A DNA stretch of 64,000 nucleotides from Opitutaceae bacterium (lineage in GTDB: Bacteria > Verrucomicrobiota > Verrucomicrobiia > Opitutales > Opitutaceae), in contig JANQSC010000052.1 of the NCBI GenBank assembly GCA_028284235.1, positions 17,233 to 81,232 of the forward strand, in the 5' to 3' direction. A program made the translations under genes and the position numbers. Position 1 is the stretch's first letter; each line of letters begins with the position of its first letter. Below are positions 41,053 to 49,613 of this stretch, in pieces. The notes below the pieces were generated by a model. It was not told where the DNA came from. It saw only the letters and a program-made list of their open reading frames with translations, and ran no database searches.

Positions 41053-43221
41053 ATGAAAACGCCGCCAGTCCAAAGTCTTTCGATCTCCCAACTCCTGTTC
41101 GCCACTTTCGGGGCGACGGTCTTTGCGACCGCCGCAGCGAGCGACGACATCGGCCAAACAGTTGAGTTGGACTCGCTGCAAATCGCGTCCACTGCGACCC
41201 GGACCGAACGACTGGTGAAAGAACTCCCGGTCCGCACGGAAATCATCCCTTCCAGTCTGTTCAATTCGGCAGGAACGCGGGATCTCGGGGCCGCAATCGA
41301 ATACCTGCCCGGCGTGCGAAGCGAAGCGAACTGTCAAAATTGCGGCACCGCGGAAATCAAAATGCTCGGGCTGGGAAGCGGATACAATCAGTTGCTCTTC
41401 GACTCCCAACCCCTTTTCTCCGGACTGGCCGCCGTCTACGGTATCGAGCAAATCCCTACCGCCTTTGTCGACCGTATCGAGATCATCAAAGGCGGGGCCT
41501 CCTCGCTTTACGGGCCGGGAGCCGTCTCGGGGGTAATCAACATTCTCCCCAAGGAACCGGTAAAAACCGGCGGCAAATTCGATCTCTCCGTGGAAGCGAT
41601 GGACGGCGGCTCCCTCTGGAGCTCGTCGAGCGTAAACGACTGGTCGAGCCCCGAGGGCGACTTAGCCTTGTCCGTATACGGTCAATACAATGTGGGCGAT
41701 TCCATCGACCTCAACGGCGACGGATTCTCCGAAATAACCGAAAAGGAATTCTACACCATCGGCGCCAACGCTTGGCACTACCCCACCGAGACCGGAAAAC
41801 TCAGCTACAACTACTCCTACAGCTGGGAAGAGCGCCGTGGAGGCGATCGCTTCGACCTCGCCCCGCACGAATCCCAGATCGCCGAACAGCTTGAACACAA
41901 CTGGCACCGTGGCGGCGTATCCTGGGAGCAAAGCAACGGCGCAGGCGGTGTCTACCAGCTCGGAGCCTCTTTTTCCTACGTAGACCGCCAGAGCTACTAC
42001 GGAGGGGTCGGCGATACTGCCTTGCCCGGACAAACTGGATACGAACCCGAATCATATGCCGACGCGATCGAATCCTCGAGATTGCTGTATGGGTTTTCGG
42101 ATACAATGCGCTACTATCTCGATTCCATTTTTTCGCAACAACTCGGCGAGCACTACCTCACCGTCGGAGCTCAGTACCAAATTGACCAACTGTTCGACGA
42201 AAAACGCGACGAGCGCGGAAACTCGCTGAAAAGCGACGGCTCCGTCGCCGCGTTCGCCGGGGAAGATCCCATCGCCGACGACGACTTCACCAACGGCAGC
42301 CTCTTCGTTCAAGACGAGTGGATGCCCGCCCCGAACCTGACCGTCATCGGGGGCATTCGCGCGGACAAGCACTCGAAACTAGACAAGTGGATCGTCTCTC
42401 CCAGAACAGCCATTCGCTACTCGAGCAACGCTGACTGGACCTGGCGCGGCTCCATCGCGACCGGGTTTCGCGCCCCGGAGATATTCGACGAAGACTTCCA
42501 TATCGAGATTCTCGACGACCCGACCCGCACCCGGAACAGCCCCGACCTCGTGGAAGAATCCTCCACCTCCTACTCGGGCGGATTCGTTTGGACCCCTGCG
42601 TCGATGGAAAACCGCTTGCAAGCCGAGATGGAGGTATTCCATACGGAAATCCGCGACACTTTCAACGTTTCCGATATCGTGCTCTTCGACGCAGACGGCT
42701 CCGCCTACAAGCGGAGAGTCAATGCCGGCGGTTCGAGCGTGACAGGGTTCGAAACCAATGTCGCTTACCAGCTCGCCCCTAAACTGCGGGCCGCGATCGG
42801 CGCCACATTCGTAGACGCGCGGTTTAACGAAGCCCAAGAAGCCTTGCCCGGAATCTTCGAAAGCCGATACTTGGAAAGCCCCCGGTGGACGGGAGTCGCT
42901 CAATTGAGCTACGAAAACGACGCCCTGTTCGACGTGTTTCTAGGAGTCGTCTATACGGGCTCGATGATCGCTCCCCAGGAAGTCGAAGGTATTCTCAATC
43001 GTGATACCGATTCCTTTTTCGTCGTCGATCTCACGTTCACCAAACACATGGACCTGAACATCGCGAATCGGGACCTACACTTCGACCTCACCGCCGGTAT
43101 AAAAAATCTATTCGATCAGCGCCAGAAGGACCTGACAAGCGGACCGAATCGCGACACGACCTACTTCTACGGACCGCGCTTCCCCCGAAGCGCCCTAGCG
43201 AAAGCAACGCTCTCATGGTAG
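41053..43221 (+). CDS. TonB-dependent outer-membrane receptor, first gene of a metal-uptake operon
   Basis: 722 residues: a signal peptide (to about 30), a plug domain (about 50-170, VDRIEIIKGGASSLYGPGAV) and a 22-strand barrel ending FYGPRFPRSALAKATLSW with a C-terminal aromatic residue. The plug contains Cys94-Q-N-Cys97, a pair seen in some metal or metal-chelate receptors. It imports a ligand into the periplasm with energy from TonB. Its place before a TroA-type binding protein suggests Zn, Mn or a chelate of these. It overlaps the next gene by seven bases. Confidence 0.92.
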   Translation: MKTPPVQSLSISQLLFATFGATVFATAAASDDIGQTVELDSLQIASTATRTERLVKELPVRTEIIPSSLFNSAGTRDLGAAIEYLPGVRSEANCQNCGTAEIKMLGLGSGYNQLLFDSQPLFSGLAAVYGIEQIPTAFVDRIEIIKGGASSLYGPGAVSGVINILPKEPVKTGGKFDLSVEAMDGGSLWSSSSVNDWSSPEGDLALSVYGQYNVGDSIDLNGDGFSEITEKEFYTIGANAWHYPTETGKLSYNYSYSWEERRGGDRFDLAPHESQIAEQLEHNWHRGGVSWEQSNGAGGVYQLGASFSYVDRQSYYGGVGDTALPGQTGYEPESYADAIESSRLLYGFSDTMRYYLDSIFSQQLGEHYLTVGAQYQIDQLFDEKRDERGNSLKSDGSVAAFAGEDPIADDDFTNGSLFVQDEWMPAPNLTVIGGIRADKHSKLDKWIVSPRTAIRYSSNADWTWRGSIATGFRAPEIFDEDFHIEILDDPTRTRNSPDLVEESSTSYSGGFVWTPASMENRLQAEMEVFHTEIRDTFNVSDIVLFDADGSAYKRRVNAGGSSVTGFETNVAYQLAPKLRAAIGATFVDARFNEAQEALPGIFESRYLESPRWTGVAQLSYENDALFDVFLGVVYTGSMIAPQEVEGILNRDTDSFFVVDLTFTKHMDLNIANRDLHFDLTAGIKNLFDQRQKDLTSGPNRDTTYFYGPRFPRSALAKATLSW

Positions 43222-43715
43222 TTCGAATACGCAACATCGCTTCGATCGCGGTCGTCGCTGCATCCACTGTCTTCCCGGTATTCGCAAACGATTCCGATAC
43301 GGACTCGCCATGGTTCCAAAGCTATTCAGCCGCGGAACAGGACGCGCTCGAAAACGAGAAAGCGGTACTCCTTTATTTTACCGGATCCGACTGGTGTATC
43401 TGGTGCCAGAAGTTGACGACAGAACTGTTCTCCGACGACAACTTCGCCTCCCAGCTCAACACCGTCGTCTCCCCGCTTCGTATCGATTTTCCGCAACGGC
43501 GAAAACTCCCGCCAAAGCAAAGCCGAGCAAACGAGGTCCTCAAAGAAAAGTGGGACGTCGATACAATCCCTACCGTCATCGCATACGATCCTGCGACCGG
43601 AACCGAACTCTGGCGGCACGGCTATGTGCAATCTTCCCCCGCCGAATACGCCACAGGATTGCGACAAGCCCTCAAAGAGCTCAGTTCCGGCGACGATCGC
43701 CAAGACGATTCTTGA
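43215..43715 (+). CDS. Periplasmic thioredoxin-like protein
   Basis: 166 residues with a signal peptide (IASIAVVAASTVFPVFAN) and the redox pair C61-I-W-C64 in TGSDWCIWCQKL, followed by TIPTVIAYDPATG with the cis-Pro. It is of the short thioredoxin-fold type (thioredoxin_7). In this operon it may keep the cysteine pair of the receptor, or thiols of metal-binding proteins, in the right state. It overlaps the receptor gene and ends 38 bases before the binding protein start. Confidence 0.87.
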   Translation: MVVRIRNIASIAVVAASTVFPVFANDSDTDSPWFQSYSAAEQDALENEKAVLLYFTGSDWCIWCQKLTTELFSDDNFASQLNTVVSPLRIDFPQRRKLPPKQSRANEVLKEKWDVDTIPTVIAYDPATGTELWRHGYVQSSPAEYATGLRQALKELSSGDDRQDDS

Positions 43716-43752
43716 TGTTCACATGCCGATTCAACACAGTCGAACCGCTTCA

Positions 43753-44703
43753 ATGAAACACGCGCTCGCAGTATTCAAAATCCTAGGCCTCGCCGTCTGC
43801 CTCTTCAGTCTTTCCGGCTGCGGCAGTCGCGAGACCGATTCCTCTCCCTCTTCTCTCAAAGTCGTAGCGACTACCACATTGGCGGCCGATCTTGTCTCCG
43901 CCATTCTGGGAGATCGAGGCGAAGTCGTCGGCCTGATGGGGCCCGGGGTCGACCCGCATTTGTACAAAGCGACCGCAGGCGATGTAGTGGCGCTGCAATC
44001 CGCCGATATAATATTCTACAACGGCCTCCACTTGGAAGGACGTATGACAGAAGTTCTCGTGCGTCTCGGACGACGAGGCACGCCCGTGTACGCCGTAACG
44101 GAATCCGTCCCCGAGGAGAATTTGCTCGAACCCGCGGAATTCGCGGGACACTACGACCCGCACGTCTGGTTCGATCCTGATCTTTGGAGTTACTGCGTGG
44201 ATACAGTCGTCGACGCGCTTGCCGCGCTCGATCCTCAGCAGGCAGACGCTTACAAAGCGCAAGGCGAAAACGTGAAATCGCAATTGCGTGAACTGAAAGA
44301 TTGGGGAACTGAATACGCCAGCCAAGTGCCCAACGACAAGCGAATCCTTGTCACGAGCCATGACGCCTACAACTACTTCGGCAGAGCGTTCGACTTCCAA
44401 GTGCTCGGAGTGCAGGGGATTTCCACCGTCAGCGAAGCGGGACTCGCCGACATGGTCGAGATCACCGAGTTTATCAAGGAAAAGGGAATCAAGGCGATCT
44501 TCGTCGAGTCCAGCGTCTCGCCCGCCACCATAAAACGGATCAGCGAGGATTCCGGCGCGGCGATCGGCGGCGAACTCTACTCCGACGCGCTGGGGGAACG
44601 CGGCAAAATCGAGACCGCTCCCGACGGTTCCCGATACGACGTCGGGACCTACGAAGGTATGTTCAAACACAATGTAACAACCATTGTCGACGCTCTGAAG
44701 TAG
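43753..44703 (+). CDS. TroA/ZnuA-type metal-binding lipoprotein of an ABC importer
   Basis: 316 residues from the ATG at 43753, with lipobox LSGC (Cys23). The cluster 9 ligand set is His69 (GVDPHLY), His137 (YDPHVWFD), His203 (TSHDAYNYF) and Asp278 (YSDALG). His in the third place is found in TroA and ZnuA, while Mn-specific PsaA has Glu there. The histidine-rich loop of ZnuA is absent. I therefore favour a TroA-like Zn/Mn carrier. It delivers the metal to the permeases encoded downstream. Confidence 0.92.
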   Translation: MKHALAVFKILGLAVCLFSLSGCGSRETDSSPSSLKVVATTTLAADLVSAILGDRGEVVGLMGPGVDPHLYKATAGDVVALQSADIIFYNGLHLEGRMTEVLVRLGRRGTPVYAVTESVPEENLLEPAEFAGHYDPHVWFDPDLWSYCVDTVVDALAALDPQQADAYKAQGENVKSQLRELKDWGTEYASQVPNDKRILVTSHDAYNYFGRAFDFQVLGVQGISTVSEAGLADMVEITEFIKEKGIKAIFVESSVSPATIKRISEDSGAAIGGELYSDALGERGKIETAPDGSRYDVGTYEGMFKHNVTTIVDALK

Positions 44704-44722
44704 CAGACCGATCGACTCCACT

Positions 44723-45544
44723 ATGGAAACGCCTAACGAAATGCGCGCTGCCAAGTCGCCCCCTCCCTTGGAGGTTCACGATCTCACAGTCGCATACACC
44801 AAGCGACCCGTTCTCTACGGTATCGACCTCGAGGTCCCCAAAGGCTCCATCGTTGGAGTGGTCGGACCCAACGGCGCCGGCAAGTCCACTCTCATCAAAG
44901 CAATCATGGGACTGCTTCCTGTCGCCAGTGGATGGACGAAAGTCTTCGGCCAGCCATTCAATCAGGCGGTCACCCGCGTCGGCTACGTCCCCCAGCGAGA
45001 GTCCGTCGACTGGGACTTTCCGGTCAACGCCATGGACGTCGTTCTGATGGGTCGCTACGGCCGCCTCGGACCCTTCAAACGCCCCAGCAAAGCCGACAAG
45101 GAGATCGCCACCGCGTGCTTGGAAAAAGTAAAAATGTTGCCTTACGCAAACCGGCAAATTTCCAACCTCTCAGGAGGGCAGCAGCAGCGTGTATTCCTCG
45201 CCCGGGCCCTCGCACAGGAAAGCGATCTCTACCTCATGGACGAGCCTTTCGTCGGAGTCGACGCCACAACCGAGGCGGCGATTATCGAAATTCTCCGGGA
45301 GCTTCAGGCCCAAGGGAAAACGCTCATCGTCGTTCATCACGACCTCACCACCGCGCCGGAATATTTCGACCGTATCCTGTTGTTGAATATGCGAGTGGTC
45401 GCCTTCGGAAAAACCGAAGACGTATTCACGTTCGAGAACCTTCAGCAAGCCTACGGCGGTCGGTTAAGCATACTTTCCGAAGTAGCGCTCGAGCGAGCCC
45501 GCAAACGAGCCGAGGGCGATACGCCCGAGAATGTCGGGCAATGA
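44723..45544 (+). CDS. Metal ABC transporter ATPase (TroB/ZnuC/MntB type)
   Basis: 273 residues. It has Walker A GPNGAGKST, Q-loop GYVPQRESVDWDFP, signature LSGGQQQRV, Walker B LYLMDEP and switch His in VVHHDL. The sequence around the Q-loop (ESVDWDFPVNAMDVVLMG) is characteristic of the Mn/Zn/Fe group. ATGA overlap with the following permease couples their translation. Confidence 0.95.
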   Translation: METPNEMRAAKSPPPLEVHDLTVAYTKRPVLYGIDLEVPKGSIVGVVGPNGAGKSTLIKAIMGLLPVASGWTKVFGQPFNQAVTRVGYVPQRESVDWDFPVNAMDVVLMGRYGRLGPFKRPSKADKEIATACLEKVKMLPYANRQISNLSGGQQQRVFLARALAQESDLYLMDEPFVGVDATTEAAIIEILRELQAQGKTLIVVHHDLTTAPEYFDRILLLNMRVVAFGKTEDVFTFENLQQAYGGRLSILSEVALERARKRAEGDTPENVGQ

Positions 45545-47067
45545 ATCTTAGAGACCGTCTAAGAAATCGGAATATGTGTCGTTCGCATCCAGATAGGCCT
45601 GCCGCAAGACGGGCCCAAACAACCGTGTGGTTACCGTCACCGTATTTCCGATACGCTCTCGCGACACTCGCTATCGTTGTGCCCACGCTCGCGCAAGCGG
45701 CTCAAATCAGCGATCTCGCGGAAACGAGCTGGACGGAGCAGGCTATCGAGTTTTTCTCGCTCGAGCAGCCTATCGTCCGCACCGCCATTGTCGGCACGGT
45801 CCTGATCGGCTTCTGCTGCGGCATTCTCGGCAGCTTTCTCGTTGTCCGCAAACTCGCGCTGCTCGGGGACACCCTTTCCCACGCCGTCCTTCCCGGCGTC
45901 GCTCTCGGCTTCCTCTGGAACGCGTCCAAGGACCCGTGGGCGATATTCATCGGGGCCACCGCCGCCGGCGTTCTCGGCGTCGCCCTCGTCGGCTGGATCA
46001 AGCAGACGACCCACCTGAAGGAAGACAGCGCCATGGGCATGGTTCTCGCCGGTTTTTACGGGCTGGGCATCTGCATGACCACTATGATCCAAAACATGGC
46101 GATGGGAAACAAGTCCGGCCTCGACAAGTTCTTCTTCGGACAAGCGGCCGCGCTCTCCTCCGGCGACATTCAACTGCTCGGTATCATTTCCTTGGTGACG
46201 ATTCTGCTCGTCCTGCTTTTCTACAAAGAGTTCCTGGCAATCAGCTTCGATTCCGGATTCGCTCAGACCATTGGCATGCCCGCCCGAGCGCTGCACTACG
46301 GACTCATGGCCCTGCTGACCTTCGCCGTAGTCGTTTCCTTGCAAGCCGTAGGCGTCGTTCTCGTTTCCGCTCTGCTCATCACTCCCGCAGCCGCGGCCTT
46401 TCTTCTAACCGACCGCATGCACTGGATGCTCGTCCTCGCTGCCGCCTTTGGCATGCTCTCGGGCGTGTTGGGCGCCTTCATCTCCTACCTTTCCAACAAT
46501 TTGCCCACCGGACCGCTGATCGTCCTCGGAGCGACGCTGATTTTCGTCCTCGCGCTCGTATTCGGTCCCCGGCACGGACTCCTCAGCAAGATCCTGCGAC
46601 GACGCCGACAACGCAAGCGTATCGCCTTGGAGAATACGCTGAAATCCGTATTCCACCTCTGCGAAAACTCCCAGTTCACGCGCAAGGTGTTCGAAGCGAG
46701 CGAGCTGGCCCTCGAGCGAAATTCCAATCTTCCCGCCATCGAGTCCGAAATTCGCAATCTGGTTAAAAGCCAGCTCGCAGAGCGGGTCGCGGGAACGAAC
46801 GGCGCCCGGCTGAGCGGCCAAGCGCAGTTTCAACTCACTCCTCAGGGCTGGATCCGCGCCTGTGAAATCGTCCGCAACCATCGGCTCTGGGAACTCTACC
46901 TGACCAATGCCGCCGACTACGAGTCGGATCACGTGCACGACGACGCCGAGGAGATCGAACACTTGCTCGGAAGCGACCTTGTGCGTCGACTCGAGGAGCG
47001 TCTCCAAAATCCAATACACGACCCGCACGGCCGATTGATCCCCACACGGGAGCAAATCACCGCTTGA
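45541..47067 (+). CDS. Metal ABC permease fused to a C-terminal DtxR/MntR-like module
   Basis: 508 residues. Residues about 75-345 form the eight- or nine-helix ABC-3 permease (VVRKLALLGDTLSHAVLPGV, GVVLVSALLITPAAAAFLLT). After a basic stretch (350-362) comes a winged-helix and metal-dimer module like MntR (362-508), with FQLTPQGWIRACEIVRNHRL and NPIHDPHGRLIP. Metal-site counterparts His447, Glu470, Glu473 and His474 are kept, but the N-terminal pair (Asp8/Glu11 in MntR) is replaced by Asn and Lys. The first 25 residues are encoded by a MITE fragment. A membrane-tethered sensor or gating domain is inferred. Confidence 0.9.
   Translation: MNLRDRLRNRNMCRSHPDRPAARRAQTTVWLPSPYFRYALATLAIVVPTLAQAAQISDLAETSWTEQAIEFFSLEQPIVRTAIVGTVLIGFCCGILGSFLVVRKLALLGDTLSHAVLPGVALGFLWNASKDPWAIFIGATAAGVLGVALVGWIKQTTHLKEDSAMGMVLAGFYGLGICMTTMIQNMAMGNKSGLDKFFFGQAAALSSGDIQLLGIISLVTILLVLLFYKEFLAISFDSGFAQTIGMPARALHYGLMALLTFAVVVSLQAVGVVLVSALLITPAAAAFLLTDRMHWMLVLAAAFGMLSGVLGAFISYLSNNLPTGPLIVLGATLIFVLALVFGPRHGLLSKILRRRRQRKRIALENTLKSVFHLCENSQFTRKVFEASELALERNSNLPAIESEIRNLVKSQLAERVAGTNGARLSGQAQFQLTPQGWIRACEIVRNHRLWELYLTNAADYESDHVHDDAEEIEHLLGSDLVRRLEERLQNPIHDPHGRLIPTREQITA
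45546..45612. repeat. Family A MITE end captured in coding sequence
   Basis: CTTAGAGACCGTCTAAGAAA, followed by TCGGAATATGTGTCGTTCGC and ATCCAGATAGGCCTGCCGCA, is nearly identical to the right end (reverse complement) of the element at 259-498. No second end follows. The fragment is read in frame as residues 3-24 of the permease. Confidence 0.75.
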
Positions 47068-47079
47068 GATACGAGAACC

Positions 47080-48057
47080 ATGAGCGAGCGGTTTTTTCCT
47101 GAGTTTAATTGGCACGCGGTATTCGTTCAACCGTGGACGGAGTACGCGAACTCCACGTTCTGGATCGTGCTTATGGGATTCCTCGTATCCGGAACGTGCG
47201 GACTCGTCGGCTGCTTTGTCATTCTGCGTCGCATGGCTCTCGTCGGAGACGCGATCAGCCACAGCCTACTTCCCGGCATCACGCTCGCTTTCCTTCTCAC
47301 CAACTCGCGCGCCACCCTTCCCATGATGATCGGGGCAGTCGCCGCGGGAGTCGTCACGGTCGCCCTCATCGAGGCCATCCGCTACAGCTCGCGCATCAAG
47401 CCCGACGCGGCGATCGGCATCGTTTTTTCCAGTCTATTCGCAGTCGGGGTAGTCCTCATTTCAGCGTTCGCGGACACGGTTGATCTCGACGCGGAGTGCG
47501 TCCTCTACGGCGAACTGATATTCGTCAACCTCGCCGACATCGCGACCATCGGCGGCGTCGCGATTGGACCGGAGCCGGTGGTTCGCATGGCAGTTATCGC
47601 TCTGATCGCTGTCGCGCTGCTCTTGATTTTCTTCAAGGAAATGCTCGTGACCTCGTTCGACTCGGGACTTGCCGCCTCTCTCGGCATCAACCCGACTCGT
47701 TACCAGTACGGACTCACGCTCTTTCTTTCCATCGTCATCGTCAGTTCGTTCGAATCGGTCGGCGTCGTGCTCGTAATCGCCATGATCATCTTCCCCGGAG
47801 CGACCGCGCTGCTTTTGACCGACCGGCTCCCGTCCGCGCTTTGGCTTTCCACGCTTTTCTCGGCAATCTACGCCCTGGCCGGCTTTCACCTGGCCACCTG
47901 GCTCAACGCGTCTATCGCCGGAGCCATGACGGTCGTCGCCGGCGGCGTATTCGCCGTCGTTTGGGCCGCCGCCCCGAATCGCGGGCTGATCGCTCACGCC
48001 CTGCGCAAACGCGGAATGAATCGGCCAGAACTCGAACCAATCGCGCCCGACGCTTAG
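47080..48057 (+). CDS. Metal ABC permease, second subunit (TroD/ZnuB type)
   Basis: 325 residues, ABC-3 family: VILRRMALVGDAISHSLLPG near the N-terminus, FDSGLAASLGINPTRYQYGL and VGVVLVIAMIIFPGATALLL. It follows the fusion permease by 12 bases and is the usual partner in a heterodimeric channel. There is no DtxR-like extension here. Gene order (binding protein, ATPase, permease, permease) matches troABCD. Confidence 0.95.
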   Translation: MSERFFPEFNWHAVFVQPWTEYANSTFWIVLMGFLVSGTCGLVGCFVILRRMALVGDAISHSLLPGITLAFLLTNSRATLPMMIGAVAAGVVTVALIEAIRYSSRIKPDAAIGIVFSSLFAVGVVLISAFADTVDLDAECVLYGELIFVNLADIATIGGVAIGPEPVVRMAVIALIAVALLLIFFKEMLVTSFDSGLAASLGINPTRYQYGLTLFLSIVIVSSFESVGVVLVIAMIIFPGATALLLTDRLPSALWLSTLFSAIYALAGFHLATWLNASIAGAMTVVAGGVFAVVWAAAPNRGLIAHALRKRGMNRPELEPIAPDA

Positions 48058-48160
48058 CGATCGACGCCAAAGGGGCCGATCCCCTCCCCGTCAATCAAAC
48101 ACGAACCGCGTTCGTTGATCTTCCGAACCTTCCTTACAAAACCCCAACACACGAATACCT

Positions 48161-48535
48161 ATGGAAAAAGCCTCCCTCTACGCCCGATACCTCCTCGCCC
48201 TCCTGCTCCTCGTCTTCGGAGCCAACAAGTTTATCGGATTCATGCCCATGCCGGAGTACCTGCCTGGGTCCGCTCAGATGACCTACATGGCCGGCTTGTC
48301 CGGCGTGCACATTTTCCCGATTCTGGGGATCATCTACATCGCTTCGGCGATTCTGCTCGGAACCAATCGCATGGTTGGGCTCGCAACAGTGATTCTGGCC
48401 GCGGTCGCGTTCAACTTTCTCCTGTTCCACATCGTACTCGATCCGGCCGGACTGCCGCCAGCGCTCGTATTCACCGTCTTGCTGGTTCTCGTAATGCTGG
48501 GAAACAAGGACAAGTACCAAGCCCTGCTCAAATAG
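48161..48535 (+). CDS. DoxX-like membrane protein
   Basis: 124 residues with four membrane helices. YLLALLLLVFGANKFIGFMP and GLSGVHIFPILGIIYIASAI are typical of the DoxX/SURF4 family, associated with redox stress or quinone-linked roles. It starts 103 bases after the last permease and is followed by a terminator. It may be the last gene of the metal operon or a separate unit. Confidence 0.85.
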   Translation: MEKASLYARYLLALLLLVFGANKFIGFMPMPEYLPGSAQMTYMAGLSGVHIFPILGIIYIASAILLGTNRMVGLATVILAAVAFNFLLFHIVLDPAGLPPALVFTVLLVLVMLGNKDKYQALLK

Positions 48536-48581
48536 CGGCTGAACTCACTTTTGATCAAATAACATCACCCTCAAAACGATG

Positions 48582-48612
48582 CGTCTCTCCTGGAAACGGG
48601 AGGGGCGTTTTC
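48582..48612 (+). terminator. Rho-independent terminator after the DoxX gene
   Basis: CGTCTCTCC and GGAGGGGCG form a nine-pair stem (with G-U pairs) around TGGAAACG, followed by TTTTC. It is 46 bases past the stop codon. Confidence 0.65.
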
Positions 48613-48658
48613 GTTTAACGGAAAAACTTCTATAGATAAGACAACTGAAATCGAATCT

Positions 48659-48843
48659 AACAGTGATCTCTTCGAGATCAAATGCCGCGGTGCGGCACCA
48701 GGATCCCGTCTATGACGGGACAAGGATCTTTTGAAAATTCGCTCTGAAAAGACTTCGTAACGTTCTTCGAATCCACGAATCCTTGTGGCTCGTTAGAGCC
48801 ATCCTTGTGACGCGAAGCGTCATTTCGCCGCAAGGCGACTGTT
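48659..48843. repeat. Family B hairpin element, copy 3
   Basis: From AACAGTGATCTCTTCGAGAT to CGCAAGGCGACTGTT, in the same orientation as the copy at 6732 and with the best conserved tips. Interior hairpins include GATCCCGTCTATGACGGGA and TGGCTCGTTAGAGCCA plus GACGCGAAGCGTC. It fills the gap between DoxX and the DUF2959 gene. Confidence 0.75.
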
Positions 48844-48908
48844 AAACAAAACTAATAGAAGCAGCAGGCAGGGAGTGATTTAAATTATGCCTCGTCAAAA
48901 AACCTCTT

Positions 48909-49598
48909 TTACACTCCCGCTCGCATTTTGGCGATGAAGTCGTTCGCTTCCTCGATCGACTGGGACATTTGTTGTATCAGGATATCCACTTCATCGCGCA
49001 AGCCCAGCGAGGTACGATTCAACGCGGCAACGGCCTGGGCGTTCAAGTTGTGTTTGAGGAATAGCGTTTGGTCTCGAAACGCGTCCAACACCGGAGTCAT
49101 CTTGTCAGCCGCCTCCTCCATGGCCCCGATCAGCCTAAGGTAGAGGATACGCGTCTGGTTCATCTGGTCTTCGCTGGTCTGACGGAGTTCCGGGCTCGAG
49201 TACTGCTCCAGTTCCTTTTCCCATTCCTTGAACAGCGCTTTCGAAACGCTCTTGATCGAGTCGATCCGGTCCCAAACCGCCTTGGCTCGCTTTTCGCTCC
49301 GGTCAAAGGTGTCCTGGATTCGATCGTAGGCGCTTTTCAAATTACCCAAGTCCACCTCGGAAACCGCCAGAAACTCTTCAAAAGCGCTGGCGAATTGGGC
49401 CCGGGCGTCCTCCTGGGCTTCCTTCCCTTCCTCCACGCGATCCACGAGAATGTCCCGTTTGTGCGTCCCGAACTTCTCCATCGTTTCATAATAGACGCTC
49501 TGGCAGCCCACCAACAGGACCGCGCTGACGCTTAAGAAAAGAAGCAGAGCTTTCGAGAAAGGCTCGGAACTTCGAGATGGGCGGGGGCTCGCTAACAT
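48909..49598 (-). CDS. DUF2959 family predicted lipoprotein
   Basis: 229 residues. A signal with lipobox LVGC (Cys32) is followed by an almost fully helical, coiled-coil-prone protein: YYETMEKFGTHKRDILVDRV and SVSKALFKEWEKELEQY are the family landmarks. DUF2959 proteins are periplasmic and of unknown function. The gene follows a sulfatase gene by 15 bases on the same strand and may be cotranscribed with it. Confidence 0.87.
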   Translation of the reverse strand: MLASPRPSRSSEPFSKALLLFLSVSAVLLVGCQSVYYETMEKFGTHKRDILVDRVEEGKEAQEDARAQFASAFEEFLAVSEVDLGNLKSAYDRIQDTFDRSEKRAKAVWDRIDSIKSVSKALFKEWEKELEQYSSPELRQTSEDQMNQTRILYLRLIGAMEEAADKMTPVLDAFRDQTLFLKHNLNAQAVAALNRTSLGLRDEVDILIQQMSQSIEEANDFIAKMRAGV

Positions 49599-49613
49599 AA
49601 AGGTGTCGCTATA

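Noticed and set aside
45627..46766. 379-codon Arg-rich frame inside the fusion permease gene
   Set aside because: Out-of-frame shadow of a clear ABC permease with GC-rich codons.
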